In this document: one piece after another, positions 8,664-16,049 of the stretch
Position numbering within the stretch: position 1 is the stretch's first letter
Layout of the letters: each line of letters begins with the position of its first letter
Assembly (NCBI GenBank): GCA_900541345.1
Contig: UQJE01000018.1
Coordinates: forward strand, 1-37,179
Direction of reading: 5' to 3'
From: an uncultured Blautia sp.
GTDB lineage: Bacteria > Bacillota > Clostridia > Lachnospirales > Lachnospiraceae
Length of the DNA: 37,179 bases
The notes under the pieces: model-generated
Seen by the model: the letters and a program-made list of their open reading frames with translations, nothing else
Database searches by the model: none
Told to the model about the DNA's origin: nothing
Translations under genes and position numbers: made by a program

Positions 8664-8687
8664 TCACAAGAATTGTGAGGTTAGGCT

Positions 8688-8897
8688 ATGCAGGAAAAAG
8701 AAAAGTCTGCTGGCAAGAGCCAGAAGAAAAGTTGGTTTCAAGGACTTAAATCCGAGTTCAGAAAAATCATTTGGACAGACCGTAATACTTTGATCAAGCA
8801 GACAGTGGTTGTAGTAATTGTTACCATTCTCCTTGGCGTGATTATCAGCGTCATGGATGCAGCTATTCTCGAAGGAATTAATCTGTTAATGAAATAA
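8688..8897 (+). CDS. secE: Preprotein translocase subunit SecE
   Basis: 69-aa single-membrane-span subunit of the SecYEG channel. A basic, Lys-rich N-terminus with KSEFRKIIWTDRNTL (the conserved amphipathic helix and the W preceding the membrane) leads into one hydrophobic helix, VVVVIVTILLGVIISVM. Length fits the short Gram-positive form. It lies between rpmG and nusG, the standard bacterial order, and is followed by nusG after 16 nt. Confidence 0.95.
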   Translation: MQEKEKSAGKSQKKSWFQGLKSEFRKIIWTDRNTLIKQTVVVVIVTILLGVIISVMDAAILEGINLLMK

Positions 8898-8913
8898 GGA
8901 CAAGGGTGATTGT

Positions 8914-9429
8914 ATGTCAGAAGCAAAATGGTACGTTGTCCATACTTATTCCGGGTATGAGAACAAGGTAAAAGCCAACATTGAAAAGACAATCGAAAAC
9001 AGACATCTGGAAGACCAGATTCTGGAAGTTCGTGTTCCGCTGCAGGATGTAGTGGAAATGAAGAACGGAACTGCCAAGCAGGTTCAGAAAAAAATGTTTC
9101 CGGGTTATGTGCTTCTTAATATGGTAATGAACGACGATACCTGGTACGTGGTGCGAAACACACGTGGCGTTACAGGCTTCGTAGGACCGGGATCCAAGCC
9201 AGTACCATTAACAGAAGAGGAAATGCTGCCTCTGGGCATTCAGAAAGAAGATGTCCAGGTTGATTTCGCAGAGGGCGACATGGTAGTAGTTACCGGAGGC
9301 GCATGGAAGGATACAACGGGAGTTGTTACTTCTATTAATCCGCAGAAGCAGGTTGTGACTATCAACGTTGAACTGTTTGGCCGCGAGACGCCAGTAGAAA
9401 TAAGTTTCGCAGAAGTAAAAGCATTATAA
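8914..9429 (+). CDS. nusG: Transcription termination/antitermination factor NusG
   Basis: 171-aa NusG. The N-terminal NGN domain begins with AKWYVVHTYSGYENKVK and contains MFPGYVLLNM and VRNTRGVTGFVG; the C-terminal KOW domain is near residues 118-170 (GDMVVVTGGAWKDTTGVV). It binds RNA polymerase and modulates pausing, Rho action and transcription-translation coupling. It is immediately upstream of the first L1-type hairpin and rplK. Confidence 0.97.
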   Translation: MSEAKWYVVHTYSGYENKVKANIEKTIENRHLEDQILEVRVPLQDVVEMKNGTAKQVQKKMFPGYVLLNMVMNDDTWYVVRNTRGVTGFVGPGSKPVPLTEEEMLPLGIQKEDVQVDFAEGDMVVVTGGAWKDTTGVVTSINPQKQVVTINVELFGRETPVEISFAEVKAL

Positions 9430-9450
9430 ACAACAGGGTAACACAATATC

Positions 9451-9480
9451 GTGGGAGGGACATACCCCCGCCAATACCAC
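9451..9480 (+). promoter_or_regulatory. L1-binding site mimic upstream of rplK
   Basis: The sequence GTGGGAGGG (9451-9459) then CCCC and AATACCAC (9473-9480) can fold into GTGG/CCAC and GGG/CCC helices separated by an asymmetric loop. The same GTGGGAGG ... AAATACCAC pattern forms the L1-binding stalk base in 23S rRNA, so this is a likely site for L1 autogenous translational control. The rplK ribosome site follows directly. Confidence 0.75.
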
Positions 9481-9496
9481 ATAGGAGGTGCCGAAA

Positions 9497-9922
9497 ATGG
9501 CAAAGAAAGTAACAGGATATATCAAATTACAGATTCCGGCTGGTAAAGCAACTCCAGCACCACCTGTTGGTCCGGCTCTTGGACAGCATGGTGTAAATAT
9601 CGTTCAGTTTACAAAAGAGTTTAATGCAAGAACAGCAGATCAGGGCGACTTAATTATCCCGGTTGTAATTACTGTTTATGCAGACAGAAGTTTCAGCTTC
9701 ATAACCAAAACTCCGCCGGCAGCAGTTCTTCTTAAGAAAGCAGCTAACATCAAATCCGGTTCCGGCGTACCGAACAAGAACAAAGTTGCAAAAGTTACAA
9801 AAGCTCAGGTTCAGGAAATCGCAGAGCTGAAAATGAAAGACTTAAATGCAGCGTCCCTTGAAGCAGCTATGAGCATGATTGCTGGTACTGCAAGAAGTAT
9901 GGGAATCGAAGTAGTTGATTAA
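9497..9922 (+). CDS. rplK: 50S ribosomal protein L11
   Basis: 141-aa L11, which binds the GTPase-associated region of 23S rRNA. N-terminal domain: KKVTGYIKLQIPAGKATPAP with the flexible PPVGPALGQHGVNI segment; C-terminal RNA-binding domain: KSGSGVPNK, VAKVT and the terminal GTARSMGIEV. ATG 9497 is chosen because AGGAGGTG (9483-9490) is its ribosome site; the GTG at 9488 is part of that site. Confidence 0.98.
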   Translation: MAKKVTGYIKLQIPAGKATPAPPVGPALGQHGVNIVQFTKEFNARTADQGDLIIPVVITVYADRSFSFITKTPPAAVLLKKAANIKSGSGVPNKNKVAKVTKAQVQEIAELKMKDLNAASLEAAMSMIAGTARSMGIEVVD

Positions 9923-9941
9923 TCAGAAAAATTATAAGTAA

Positions 9942-9970
9942 GTGGGAGGGCTTTTCCCCGCAAATACCAC
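9942..9970 (+). promoter_or_regulatory. Second L1-binding site mimic, upstream of rplA
   Basis: GTGGGAGGG (9942-9950), TTTT, CCCC and GCAAATACCAC (ending 9970) repeat the hairpin found before rplK almost base for base. It ends 14 nt before the rplA start, next to its AGGAGG. Confidence 0.75.
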
Positions 9971-9984
9971 AGGAGGTTATAGAA

Positions 9985-10677
9985 ATGAAACGAGGAAAGA
10001 AATACGTGGAAGCTGCAAAAGCAGTAGACCGCGCAACATTATATGATACCGCAGAAGCAATCAGCCTGGTAAAGAAAGCAGCTGTTGCTAAATTTGATGA
10101 GACAATCGAAGCTCATATCCGTACAGGCTGCGATGGCCGTCACGCTGATCAGCAGATTCGTGGTGCAGTAGTTCTGCCACACGGAACTGGTAAAAAAGTT
10201 CGCGTTCTTGTATTTGCAAAAGACGCAAAAGCTGAAGAAGCAAAAGCAGCAGGCGCTGAATATGTAGGAGCTGAGGAGTTAATTCCGAAGATTCAGAACG
10301 AAGGATGGCTTGATTTTGACGTAGTAGTTGCTACACCGGACATGATGGGTGTTGTTGGACGTCTTGGTCGTGTACTTGGACCGAAAGGCTTAATGCCAAA
10401 CCCGAAAGCCGGAACAGTAACAATGGACGTTACAAAAGCGGTTCATGATATTAAGGCAGGTAAGATTGAGTACCGTCTTGACAAAACAAACATTATCCAT
10501 GTTCCGATCGGTAAAGCTTCCTTTACTGAGGAACAGTTAAGCGACAACTTCCAGACGCTGATTGGAGCTATTTTAAAGGCAAGACCAAGCACTCTGAAAG
10601 GTCAGTATTTAAGAAGCGTAACAATCGCTCCTACAATGGGACCTGGTGTGAAGATCAACCCAATGAAATTAGCTTAA
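9985..10677 (+). CDS. rplA: 50S ribosomal protein L1
   Basis: 230-aa L1, component of the mobile L1 stalk that guides E-site tRNA release and, in many bacteria, the translational repressor of its own operon. Signatures include MKRGKKYVEA at the N-terminus, HIRTGCDGRHADQQIRG, VVATPDMMGVVGRLGRVLGP with KGLMPNPKAGTV, and the C-terminal YLRSVTIAPTMGPG. The AGGAGG ribosome site is at 9971-9976. The usual next genes rplJ-rplL do not follow: a terminator lies 13 nt after the stop and an MFS gene comes next. Confidence 0.98.
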   Translation: MKRGKKYVEAAKAVDRATLYDTAEAISLVKKAAVAKFDETIEAHIRTGCDGRHADQQIRGAVVLPHGTGKKVRVLVFAKDAKAEEAKAAGAEYVGAEELIPKIQNEGWLDFDVVVATPDMMGVVGRLGRVLGPKGLMPNPKAGTVTMDVTKAVHDIKAGKIEYRLDKTNIIHVPIGKASFTEEQLSDNFQTLIGAILKARPSTLKGQYLRSVTIAPTMGPGVKINPMKLA

Positions 10678-10689
10678 TAGATGAATAGA

Positions 10690-10723
10690 AACCCTCGCCG
10701 GATTTAATCCGGCGGGGGTTTTT
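10690..10723 (+). terminator. Intrinsic terminator after rplA
   Basis: 14-bp GC-rich stem (AACCCTCGCCGGAT at 10690-10703 with 10707-10720, one T-G pair), TTA loop, then TTT. It closes the ribosomal operon. Confidence 0.93.
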
Positions 10724-10770
10724 GTACAATAAAAATTCTGAGAATATGAAATGAGTACCAGGAGATGACT

Positions 10771-11949
10771 ATGAAAAACCAATACAACAAGACAATGACC
10801 GCCTGTTTTACAGGCTATATTGTACAGGCGATCGTGAACAATTTTGTTCCTCTTTTATTTCTGACTTTTCAGAGGAGTTACGATATTCCTCTTTCGCAGA
10901 TTACGGCACTTGTCACCTTTAATTTCGGCGTGCAGCTTCTTGTAGATCTTTTGTCTATCGGATTTGTGGATAAAATAGGCTACAGGGTGTCGATGGTAAT
11001 TGCCCATATAATGTCAGCGGCAGGGCTTCTTCTTTTGACTGTTCTGCCGGAAGTGATGCCGCCATTTGCAGGGATTCTCATTTCCGTAATGGTGTATGCC
11101 ATTGGCGGAGGACTTCTGGAGGTGCTGGTAAGCCCTGTTGTGGAATCATGTCCTTCTGATAATAAAGAAAAGGCGATGAGTATGCTCCATTCTTTCTATT
11201 GCTGGGGACATGTAGGGGTTGTTCTTCTTTCTACGCTGTTTTTTCAGACAGCAGGAATTGAAAACTGGAAGATTCTTGCGGCAGTGTGGGCGGTTGTTCC
11301 TCTTGTGAATGCATTTGCTTTTACAAAAGTGCCTATGGCATCTCTTATGGAAGAGGGAGAGACGGGAATCGGCATTAAAAGGCTGTTTGGAATGAAAATA
11401 TTCTGGATTCTTTTGATTATGATGGTATGCGCAGGGGCAAGCGAGCAGGCTGTGAGCCAGTGGGCGTCCACCTTTGCGGAAAAAGGCCTTGGTATTACAA
11501 AGGCTGCAGGAGACCTGGCGGGACCTATGGCATTCGCTGTTTTGATGGGAACGGCAAGGGCATTTTATGGAAAATATGGACACAGGATCAATCTTGACCG
11601 CTTTATGATTTACAGCTGCTGTCTGTGTATTCTGTCGTATCTGGGAATTTCTCTTCTTCCCATTCCGCAGTTAAGCCTTGCTGCCTGTGCAGTGTGTGGT
11701 CTTTCTGTTGGGATTATGTGGCCGGGAAGTTTCAGTAAGGCTGCGGCAGCTATTCCAAAAGGAGGAACTGCCATGTTTGCGTTTCTTGCTCTTGGAGGGG
11801 ATCTTGGATGCTCCGGAGGACCGACTGTAGTTGGCGCTGTATCAAGCGCTTTTGGCGATAATCTGAAAATGGGAGTTCTGGCGGGAGTGATTTTTCCCGT
11901 GCTTCTTCTTGGAGGGATTCTTGCGTGCAGAAAAATGAAGAGAGAGTAA
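10771..11949 (+). CDS. MFS transporter, copy 1
   Basis: 392-aa, roughly 12-helix major facilitator protein. Visible features: hydrophobic helices throughout, a VDKIGYRVSM loop-2/3-type motif, the GGGLLEVLVSPVVESCPS segment and a conserved HSFYCWGHVG segment. Such sequences resemble the FucP/sugar-efflux-like MFS branch, but the substrate cannot be read. Start ATG 10771 follows GGAG at 10761-10764; the ATG at 10765 gives an extra MT that is impossible in copy 2 (ACT replaces ATG). It differs from the 24519-25697 product at 11 positions, mostly conservative, while the DNA differs at many silent sites. It interrupts the expected rplA-rplJ order. Confidence 0.88.
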   Translation: MKNQYNKTMTACFTGYIVQAIVNNFVPLLFLTFQRSYDIPLSQITALVTFNFGVQLLVDLLSIGFVDKIGYRVSMVIAHIMSAAGLLLLTVLPEVMPPFAGILISVMVYAIGGGLLEVLVSPVVESCPSDNKEKAMSMLHSFYCWGHVGVVLLSTLFFQTAGIENWKILAAVWAVVPLVNAFAFTKVPMASLMEEGETGIGIKRLFGMKIFWILLIMMVCAGASEQAVSQWASTFAEKGLGITKAAGDLAGPMAFAVLMGTARAFYGKYGHRINLDRFMIYSCCLCILSYLGISLLPIPQLSLAACAVCGLSVGIMWPGSFSKAAAAIPKGGTAMFAFLALGGDLGCSGGPTVVGAVSSAFGDNLKMGVLAGVIFPVLLLGGILACRKMKRE

Positions 11950-11961
11950 AAACGAGAGATG

Positions 11962-11996
11962 TGAACTGCTCCCCGTCAAGTAGACAATTGAAAAAA
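11962..11996 (+). mobile_element. IS3/IS150-like terminal sequence (relic)
   Basis: TGAACTGCTCCCC followed by AAGTAGACAA fits the TGnACTGCnCCC...GTnGAC pattern of IS150-group ends. It begins exactly where similarity between the two MFS copies stops (after GAGAGATG). No transposase gene is attached. Confidence 0.5.
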
Positions 11997-12021
11997 TATA
12001 AAATTTTTCCTGCCAGTAGAT

Positions 12022-12089
12022 TGATATGCTCCCCTCTAAGTAAACAAGTTTTTATTATTTCACTTGTCTACCTAAAAGGGAGCATATCA
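12022..12089. mobile_element. 68-bp palindromic element with IS3-like 12-bp terminal inverted repeats
   Basis: TGATATGCTCCC (12022-12033) is repeated in inverse at 12078-12089, with an imperfect inner stem (ACAAGT/ACTTGT at 12044-12049 and 12062-12067). The right arm read leftward continues AGGTAGACAAGTG, also IS3-end-like. This looks like two abutting IS ends or a tiny non-autonomous element. It separates convergent genes, so it may also act as a terminator, and it supplies the TGA stop of the response regulator gene. Confidence 0.55.
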
Positions 12090-13685
12090 GTCCGCTTTAA
12101 TAACTGTTTTTTCAGTCAGGGATACGAAATTTTTCGGAGAGATTCCGTAATATTTACGGAAACATTTGCTGAAATATCCGGAATCGGAAAATCCGCATAA
12201 AGCAGCTACATTTTGAATGGAAGGACTGTCTTCCAGAAGAAACTGTCTGGCTTTTTTCATGCGGCAGACATTGATATAAGAGGTAAGTGTAACTCCGGAT
12301 TCCTGACTGAATACAGAAGAGAGATGCTGCGGGTTGATAAAAAAGTGGGAAGCGATGGTTTCAAGACGAAGCTCTGGCTGATTAAAGTTCAGACAGATAT
12401 ATTCTTGAACCTGGGATACAAGAGCTGACTTCCGTGGACTTTTTTCATCAGAAAGAGAATCCAGAACTGCGTTGCAGGTAGACTGAAGCAGTTGTTTTAG
12501 CAGCAGGGCACTTTGGCAGTTCTGGTAAGTATTCAGGACTTTTTCCAGAAGAGGAAAAAGAGTTTCGCGCTGACGGCACTCTGTGATAAAACCGTCAAGT
12601 ACATTAAGAAAGGCTGCAGCCACACTCCAGGTCTGTCGGATGTGGATTTTTTTGGCGATGATATCGTTGAAATATTCATCAATATATTCACAGAGAGCCT
12701 GTGAGTTTCTCTGGCGCAGAAAGATCAGGATATCATCATAAACCAGTGGCTTTAATGTAAAATTAGCAGAGTGTGACTGAGGTGTGAAATAAAGAAATCT
12801 GGAAGAAGACGCAGTCCTGTTATGAAAAACAGAAAGAGCTTCTTCATAGGAATAACGGATTCCTTCCACGCCTTTATGAGGTGCTCCGCAGCAGAAAAAA
12901 GTTGAAATCTGTGCGATATTATCATATATCCCAGCAAGTTTGAGGCATGATTGTTCCAGGTCAGTAAAAGAAAAATCGGAGCTTTTTTCCATGATGATAT
13001 ACTGCCGCATCTGAGAATAGTCAATGTAAATAAGATCTCTGCACACAGACTGTAAGATTTCTTTGCATATGTTTTCCAGGATGGTGTGGAGCAGAGAAAA
13101 ATCACCCTTTTCATCCCACATTTCCAGATTGGTATTGTAGATCTGCATAAGAATGATAAGATAACTGGAATTTTTATGAACCGGAATTTTTTCCAGATCA
13201 TCTGGGGAAAGGGCCGTTCCGTTGATCATTTTCTGGAAAAAATTAAGCCGCATTTGTCGTTTGTACAGATCGCGGAACTGAAAATAATTATTCACATAGC
13301 TGTTTCTGGAATTTTCCTGATCGATTTCGTCGCTTACTTTCTGGAGTGTTTCCATAAGCTCCTGGTGGTTCAGTGGTTTCAGGAGATATCCGCGAACCTG
13401 AAGAGAGATAGCCTTTTTGGCATAATCAAAATCTTCGTATCCTGTGGAAAGTATAAACCTGGTACGGCAGTCTGCTCTAAGAGCCGCAATCATATCCAGA
13501 CCGTTCATAACCGGCATGGATATGTCCACAAGGGCAATATCGGGTTTGATATTTTCAATAAGCTGGATTCCAGCCTGTCCGTTATTGGCTTCCCCTGCAA
13601 TCTCATAAATATTTTGTTTTTCAAGAAAATTGCTCAGAGATTTTCTGAAAAAAACTTCATCGTCAATAATTACAAGTGTTTTCAC
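12087..13685 (-). CDS. YesN-type response regulator with AraC DNA-binding domain
   Basis: 532-aa regulator. The receiver domain at residues 1-120 has the acidic pair D8-D9, phospho-acceptor D54 (ALVDISMPVMNG) and the LLKPL lysine; a long central region (~130-420) has no motif I recognise; the C-terminal ~100 residues are an AraC-type double helix-turn-helix (LETIASHFFINPQHLSSVFS, then SGYFSKCFRKYYGISPKNF). Its start overlaps the stop of the sensor kinase by 4 bp on the same strand, so the pair is co-translated. The expected role is to activate the divergent ABC importer/GH2 operon. The stop codon lies in the terminal repeat of the adjacent palindromic element. Confidence 0.93.
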   Translation of the reverse strand: MKTLVIIDDEVFFRKSLSNFLEKQNIYEIAGEANNGQAGIQLIENIKPDIALVDISMPVMNGLDMIAALRADCRTRFILSTGYEDFDYAKKAISLQVRGYLLKPLNHQELMETLQKVSDEIDQENSRNSYVNNYFQFRDLYKRQMRLNFFQKMINGTALSPDDLEKIPVHKNSSYLIILMQIYNTNLEMWDEKGDFSLLHTILENICKEILQSVCRDLIYIDYSQMRQYIIMEKSSDFSFTDLEQSCLKLAGIYDNIAQISTFFCCGAPHKGVEGIRYSYEEALSVFHNRTASSSRFLYFTPQSHSANFTLKPLVYDDILIFLRQRNSQALCEYIDEYFNDIIAKKIHIRQTWSVAAAFLNVLDGFITECRQRETLFPLLEKVLNTYQNCQSALLLKQLLQSTCNAVLDSLSDEKSPRKSALVSQVQEYICLNFNQPELRLETIASHFFINPQHLSSVFSQESGVTLTSYINVCRMKKARQFLLEDSPSIQNVAALCGFSDSGYFSKCFRKYYGISPKNFVSLTEKTVIKAD

Positions 13686-15493
13686 TTTATATTTCCCCCT
13701 AAATCAGATTTTTTATCAGGTATTGTTATGGTTACAGTGGTGCCTTTTCCCGGTGAACTTTCAATGGTAAGTCCGTAATTTTCTCCGTACAGAAGAGCAA
13801 TCCTGTGGTTGATACTTGGAAGCCCGAAAGAATGTCGGGCAGTTTTGAAGTCCCTGATAGAACGGTTAAGTTCAGCAAGTTTTTTCGGTGGGATACCAGA
13901 ACCATTATCAGAAACAGAAATACAGATGATGTCATTTCTGATAGAAACGTTTAAGTGAATATAACACATCTGGTTGGTGAGTCCGTGGACAAAAATATTT
14001 TCCATAACCGGCTGGATGGTCAGTTTAGGTATATCTGCTCCATGATCCTCCCAGGATGGATCATAGGTGATCTCGTAATCAACAAAATCCATATATCGCA
14101 GATTCTGGATATAAAGATACTGTTCTGTAAGAAGCAGCTCCTGGCGCAGAGGAATGATAAACTGTCCCTTTGAAAGAGAGTTTCTGTAGAAAGCTGACAT
14201 GGCAGATACTGCTTTTACTGCGGTATCTTTCATATCAAGTTCTATGAGAGACTTGATGGTGTTTAAAGTATTGTAAAGAAAATGGGGATTGATCTGGGAT
14301 TGCAGGAGACGTACTTCCATTTTCTGTTTGGCATTTTGTTCCTCATAGATATCGTTAAGCAATGTCTGAATCTTCTGCATCATAAGGTTAAACTGATTAT
14401 AGAGAACTGCAAGTTCATCGTTGGAAGAATAACTGGCAGAAATATTCAGTTTTCCGGCAGAAGCAGATTTCATTTTGTCCACGAGTCTCTGGATAGGTGC
14501 AGTGACAGTACTTGTACATAATATGGAAAAAAGTACAGATAAAATGAACACCACAATACTGATCAGAAGAATGTTGTGCAGGATTACCATATGATCCAGA
14601 GGCAGGTTTTCCAGAGGAATCAGGTTGATCACATTCCAGTTCAGAGCAGGATAGGATTTGCAGATAAAAAGAGTGTCAGTGCCGTTTACGGAAAAAATTT
14701 GCCTATTGGTTTCTGTCAGGGTTTTATATTTCTCTGAACTGATTTTTGTGTAGGATGAGAAATCTTTATAAATCCCTCCGTATGAAGAAGAGGAAAGTAT
14801 CTGTCCTTTTTCATCAGTAACATAGAAATCTCTGGAAGAACTGTCCGGAAGGTCGCGGAATGCAGAAGAAATATTCGTTTCCTTGATCAGAAGGACCAGG
14901 GCTCCCAGATATTTGGTGTTATCAATGTTTGTGATACTTTTTAAGGCTACAAAGGTTGGTTCCCCGCTTATCTGGAAAGGTCCGAGAAACTGAAAAGCCA
15001 GATTGGTCTGAAGGCTGTCAAGGACTTCAGGATTCAGAAGGGAATCAAGCTGATCTGTTTCTGTGGTACTGCTGTGAAACCAGTGGTTTTCCGTATCCAG
15101 GATATCCCAGGTATAGATATTTTTGTGAAGTCCGATGATACGCTGGGCCTGATTTGTAAGTTCGGAATTCACCAGAAAATGTTCCAGTTCGTTTTCGGGA
15201 ACTGTGGGGTTTTCTTTTAAAACATCGGCAATATTGCTGTTGATAGAAAGGGTGATGGCATAGTCTGATATATGGTCGATTTTTTCTCCAAGGTTGCTGG
15301 TGATCAAGGAGAGCTGCTGCTGACTGGAAAGTGCGGCACGCTTGATCAGTACTTTTTTGGATGCAGTATAAAAAAACACGGAAGTAAGCAGGAGTATCAG
15401 AGAACTGAGCAGCAGATATGTAACAAAAAGCCTGCGTTTCAGGCTGATTCCTGAAAATAATTGAAACGCCTTTTTTTTTAGATTTTCTATCAT
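13682..15493 (-). CDS. YesM-type sensor histidine kinase
   Basis: 603-aa membrane kinase with TM1 (~22-45), a ~255-residue extracellular dCache-like sensing region, TM2 (~303-328), HAMP (~330-380), a His_kinase (PF06580) segment LQSQINPHFLYNTL with phospho-acceptor H404, and an ATPase domain with VMENIFVHGL (N box) and VSDNGSGIPPKKL (G1). The leftward gene is preceded by a GGAGAGGGGG ribosome site. This kinase class usually senses an extracellular sugar, sometimes through the cognate SBP, and acts on the adjacent YesN regulator. Transcribed divergently from the SBP gene across a spacer holding an IS110 relic. Confidence 0.93.
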   Translation of the reverse strand: MIENLKKKAFQLFSGISLKRRLFVTYLLLSSLILLLTSVFFYTASKKVLIKRAALSSQQQLSLITSNLGEKIDHISDYAITLSINSNIADVLKENPTVPENELEHFLVNSELTNQAQRIIGLHKNIYTWDILDTENHWFHSSTTETDQLDSLLNPEVLDSLQTNLAFQFLGPFQISGEPTFVALKSITNIDNTKYLGALVLLIKETNISSAFRDLPDSSSRDFYVTDEKGQILSSSSYGGIYKDFSSYTKISSEKYKTLTETNRQIFSVNGTDTLFICKSYPALNWNVINLIPLENLPLDHMVILHNILLISIVVFILSVLFSILCTSTVTAPIQRLVDKMKSASAGKLNISASYSSNDELAVLYNQFNLMMQKIQTLLNDIYEEQNAKQKMEVRLLQSQINPHFLYNTLNTIKSLIELDMKDTAVKAVSAMSAFYRNSLSKGQFIIPLRQELLLTEQYLYIQNLRYMDFVDYEITYDPSWEDHGADIPKLTIQPVMENIFVHGLTNQMCYIHLNVSIRNDIICISVSDNGSGIPPKKLAELNRSIRDFKTARHSFGLPSINHRIALLYGENYGLTIESSPGKGTTVTITIPDKKSDLGGNIK

Positions 15494-15543
15494 GGAATCC
15501 CCCTCTCCATATAATCAAGTCCTCTGGAGAAAATTTCTGCCGG

Positions 15544-15723
15544 CTACCAGCGCTTCTTCACGTTACTTTCCATAGAGTTTGAAAACGCCACAGGCTTTCT
15601 GGTAAGCTCTATGCCTCTCCAGTTAAAAGCTCTGAAATAATGATTTTTACTGCCAACATCAATACCAACAATCATCGTTGTTTCTTTTACTTGCTCAATC
15701 TTCTTATTTTGTGTAGAATTCAT
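15544..15723 (-). pseudogene. IS110 family transposase, N-terminal fragment
   Basis: Reading leftward from ATG 15723, a 59-codon frame gives MNSTQNKKIEQVKETT, then IVGIDVGSKNHYFRAFNWRG and IELTRKPVAFSNS before running out at TAG 15544-15546. The IVGIDVGS-x-x-HY start with the first catalytic Asp (D22) of the DEDD RuvC-like domain is characteristic of IS110 transposases. The remaining ~340 residues and the Tnp20 serine domain are missing, and the last ten codons (MESNVKKRW) do not look like family sequence, so the element was truncated here. Confidence 0.8.
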
Positions 15724-15726
15724 TTG

Positions 15727-15795
15727 TAGATACCTTCCTTATTCTGCTCATTTGCTAACTGGCCGGTCGGCAATGACAGTTTACTTAGGTATCTA
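15727..15795 (-). other. Nested inverted repeat upstream of the IS110 fragment; possible bridge-RNA relic
   Basis: TAGATACC (15727-15734) pairs with GGTATCTA (15788-15795); inside, AACTG (15757-15761) pairs with CAGTT (15777-15781) and encloses GCCG-GT-CGGC. It lies just upstream of the transposase start, where IS110-group elements encode their bridge RNA. Assignment as bridge RNA is inference from position and fold only. Confidence 0.3.
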
Positions 15796-15848
15796 TTTTT
15801 GTAAAATCATTTATTCTTTACACTTTGAATTATACAGGAAGCTTGTTT

Positions 15849-15876
15849 TTGCTGACTACATTATACATTATATAAT
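15849..15876 (+). promoter_or_regulatory. Promoter of the ABC importer / GH2 operon
   Basis: TTGCTG at 15849-15854, 16-nt spacer, perfect TATAAT at 15871-15876. It leaves a ~165-nt leader before the SBP start; the -35 is weak, as expected for an activator-dependent (YesN) promoter. Confidence 0.6.
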
Positions 15877-16049
15877 AAGGGAAAAATTCTCACAAGTGTT
15901 GGAAAATGATTGGAGAAAATATTCCAAGTACAGCGAAGATTTTCCATGTATTTTTCCGGGCGGATTTAATATAATAGGCTCATCGATAAGGAAAGCGTAA
16001 CAGAATATTCAATCCGGATGAATAGAAATGTACCAAAAGGAGGACGAAA

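Larger units (their letters stand above)
15494..16049. other. 556-bp divergent spacer between kinase and SBP genes
   Basis: It holds an IS110 transposase relic (15544-15723, leftward), a nested inverted repeat (15727-15795), a promoter (15849-15876) and a ~165-nt leader of the SBP gene. No other coding region was recognised. Confidence 0.6.

Noticed and set aside
10765..10770. ATG two codons upstream of MFS copy 1 as the start
   Set aside because: It leaves no spacing from GGAG and is replaced by ACT in copy 2, which begins at the equivalent of 10771.
13086..13778. 230-aa open frame on the plus strand
   Set aside because: Lies antisense to the response regulator and kinase genes, with no ribosome site or family resemblance; shadow frame.
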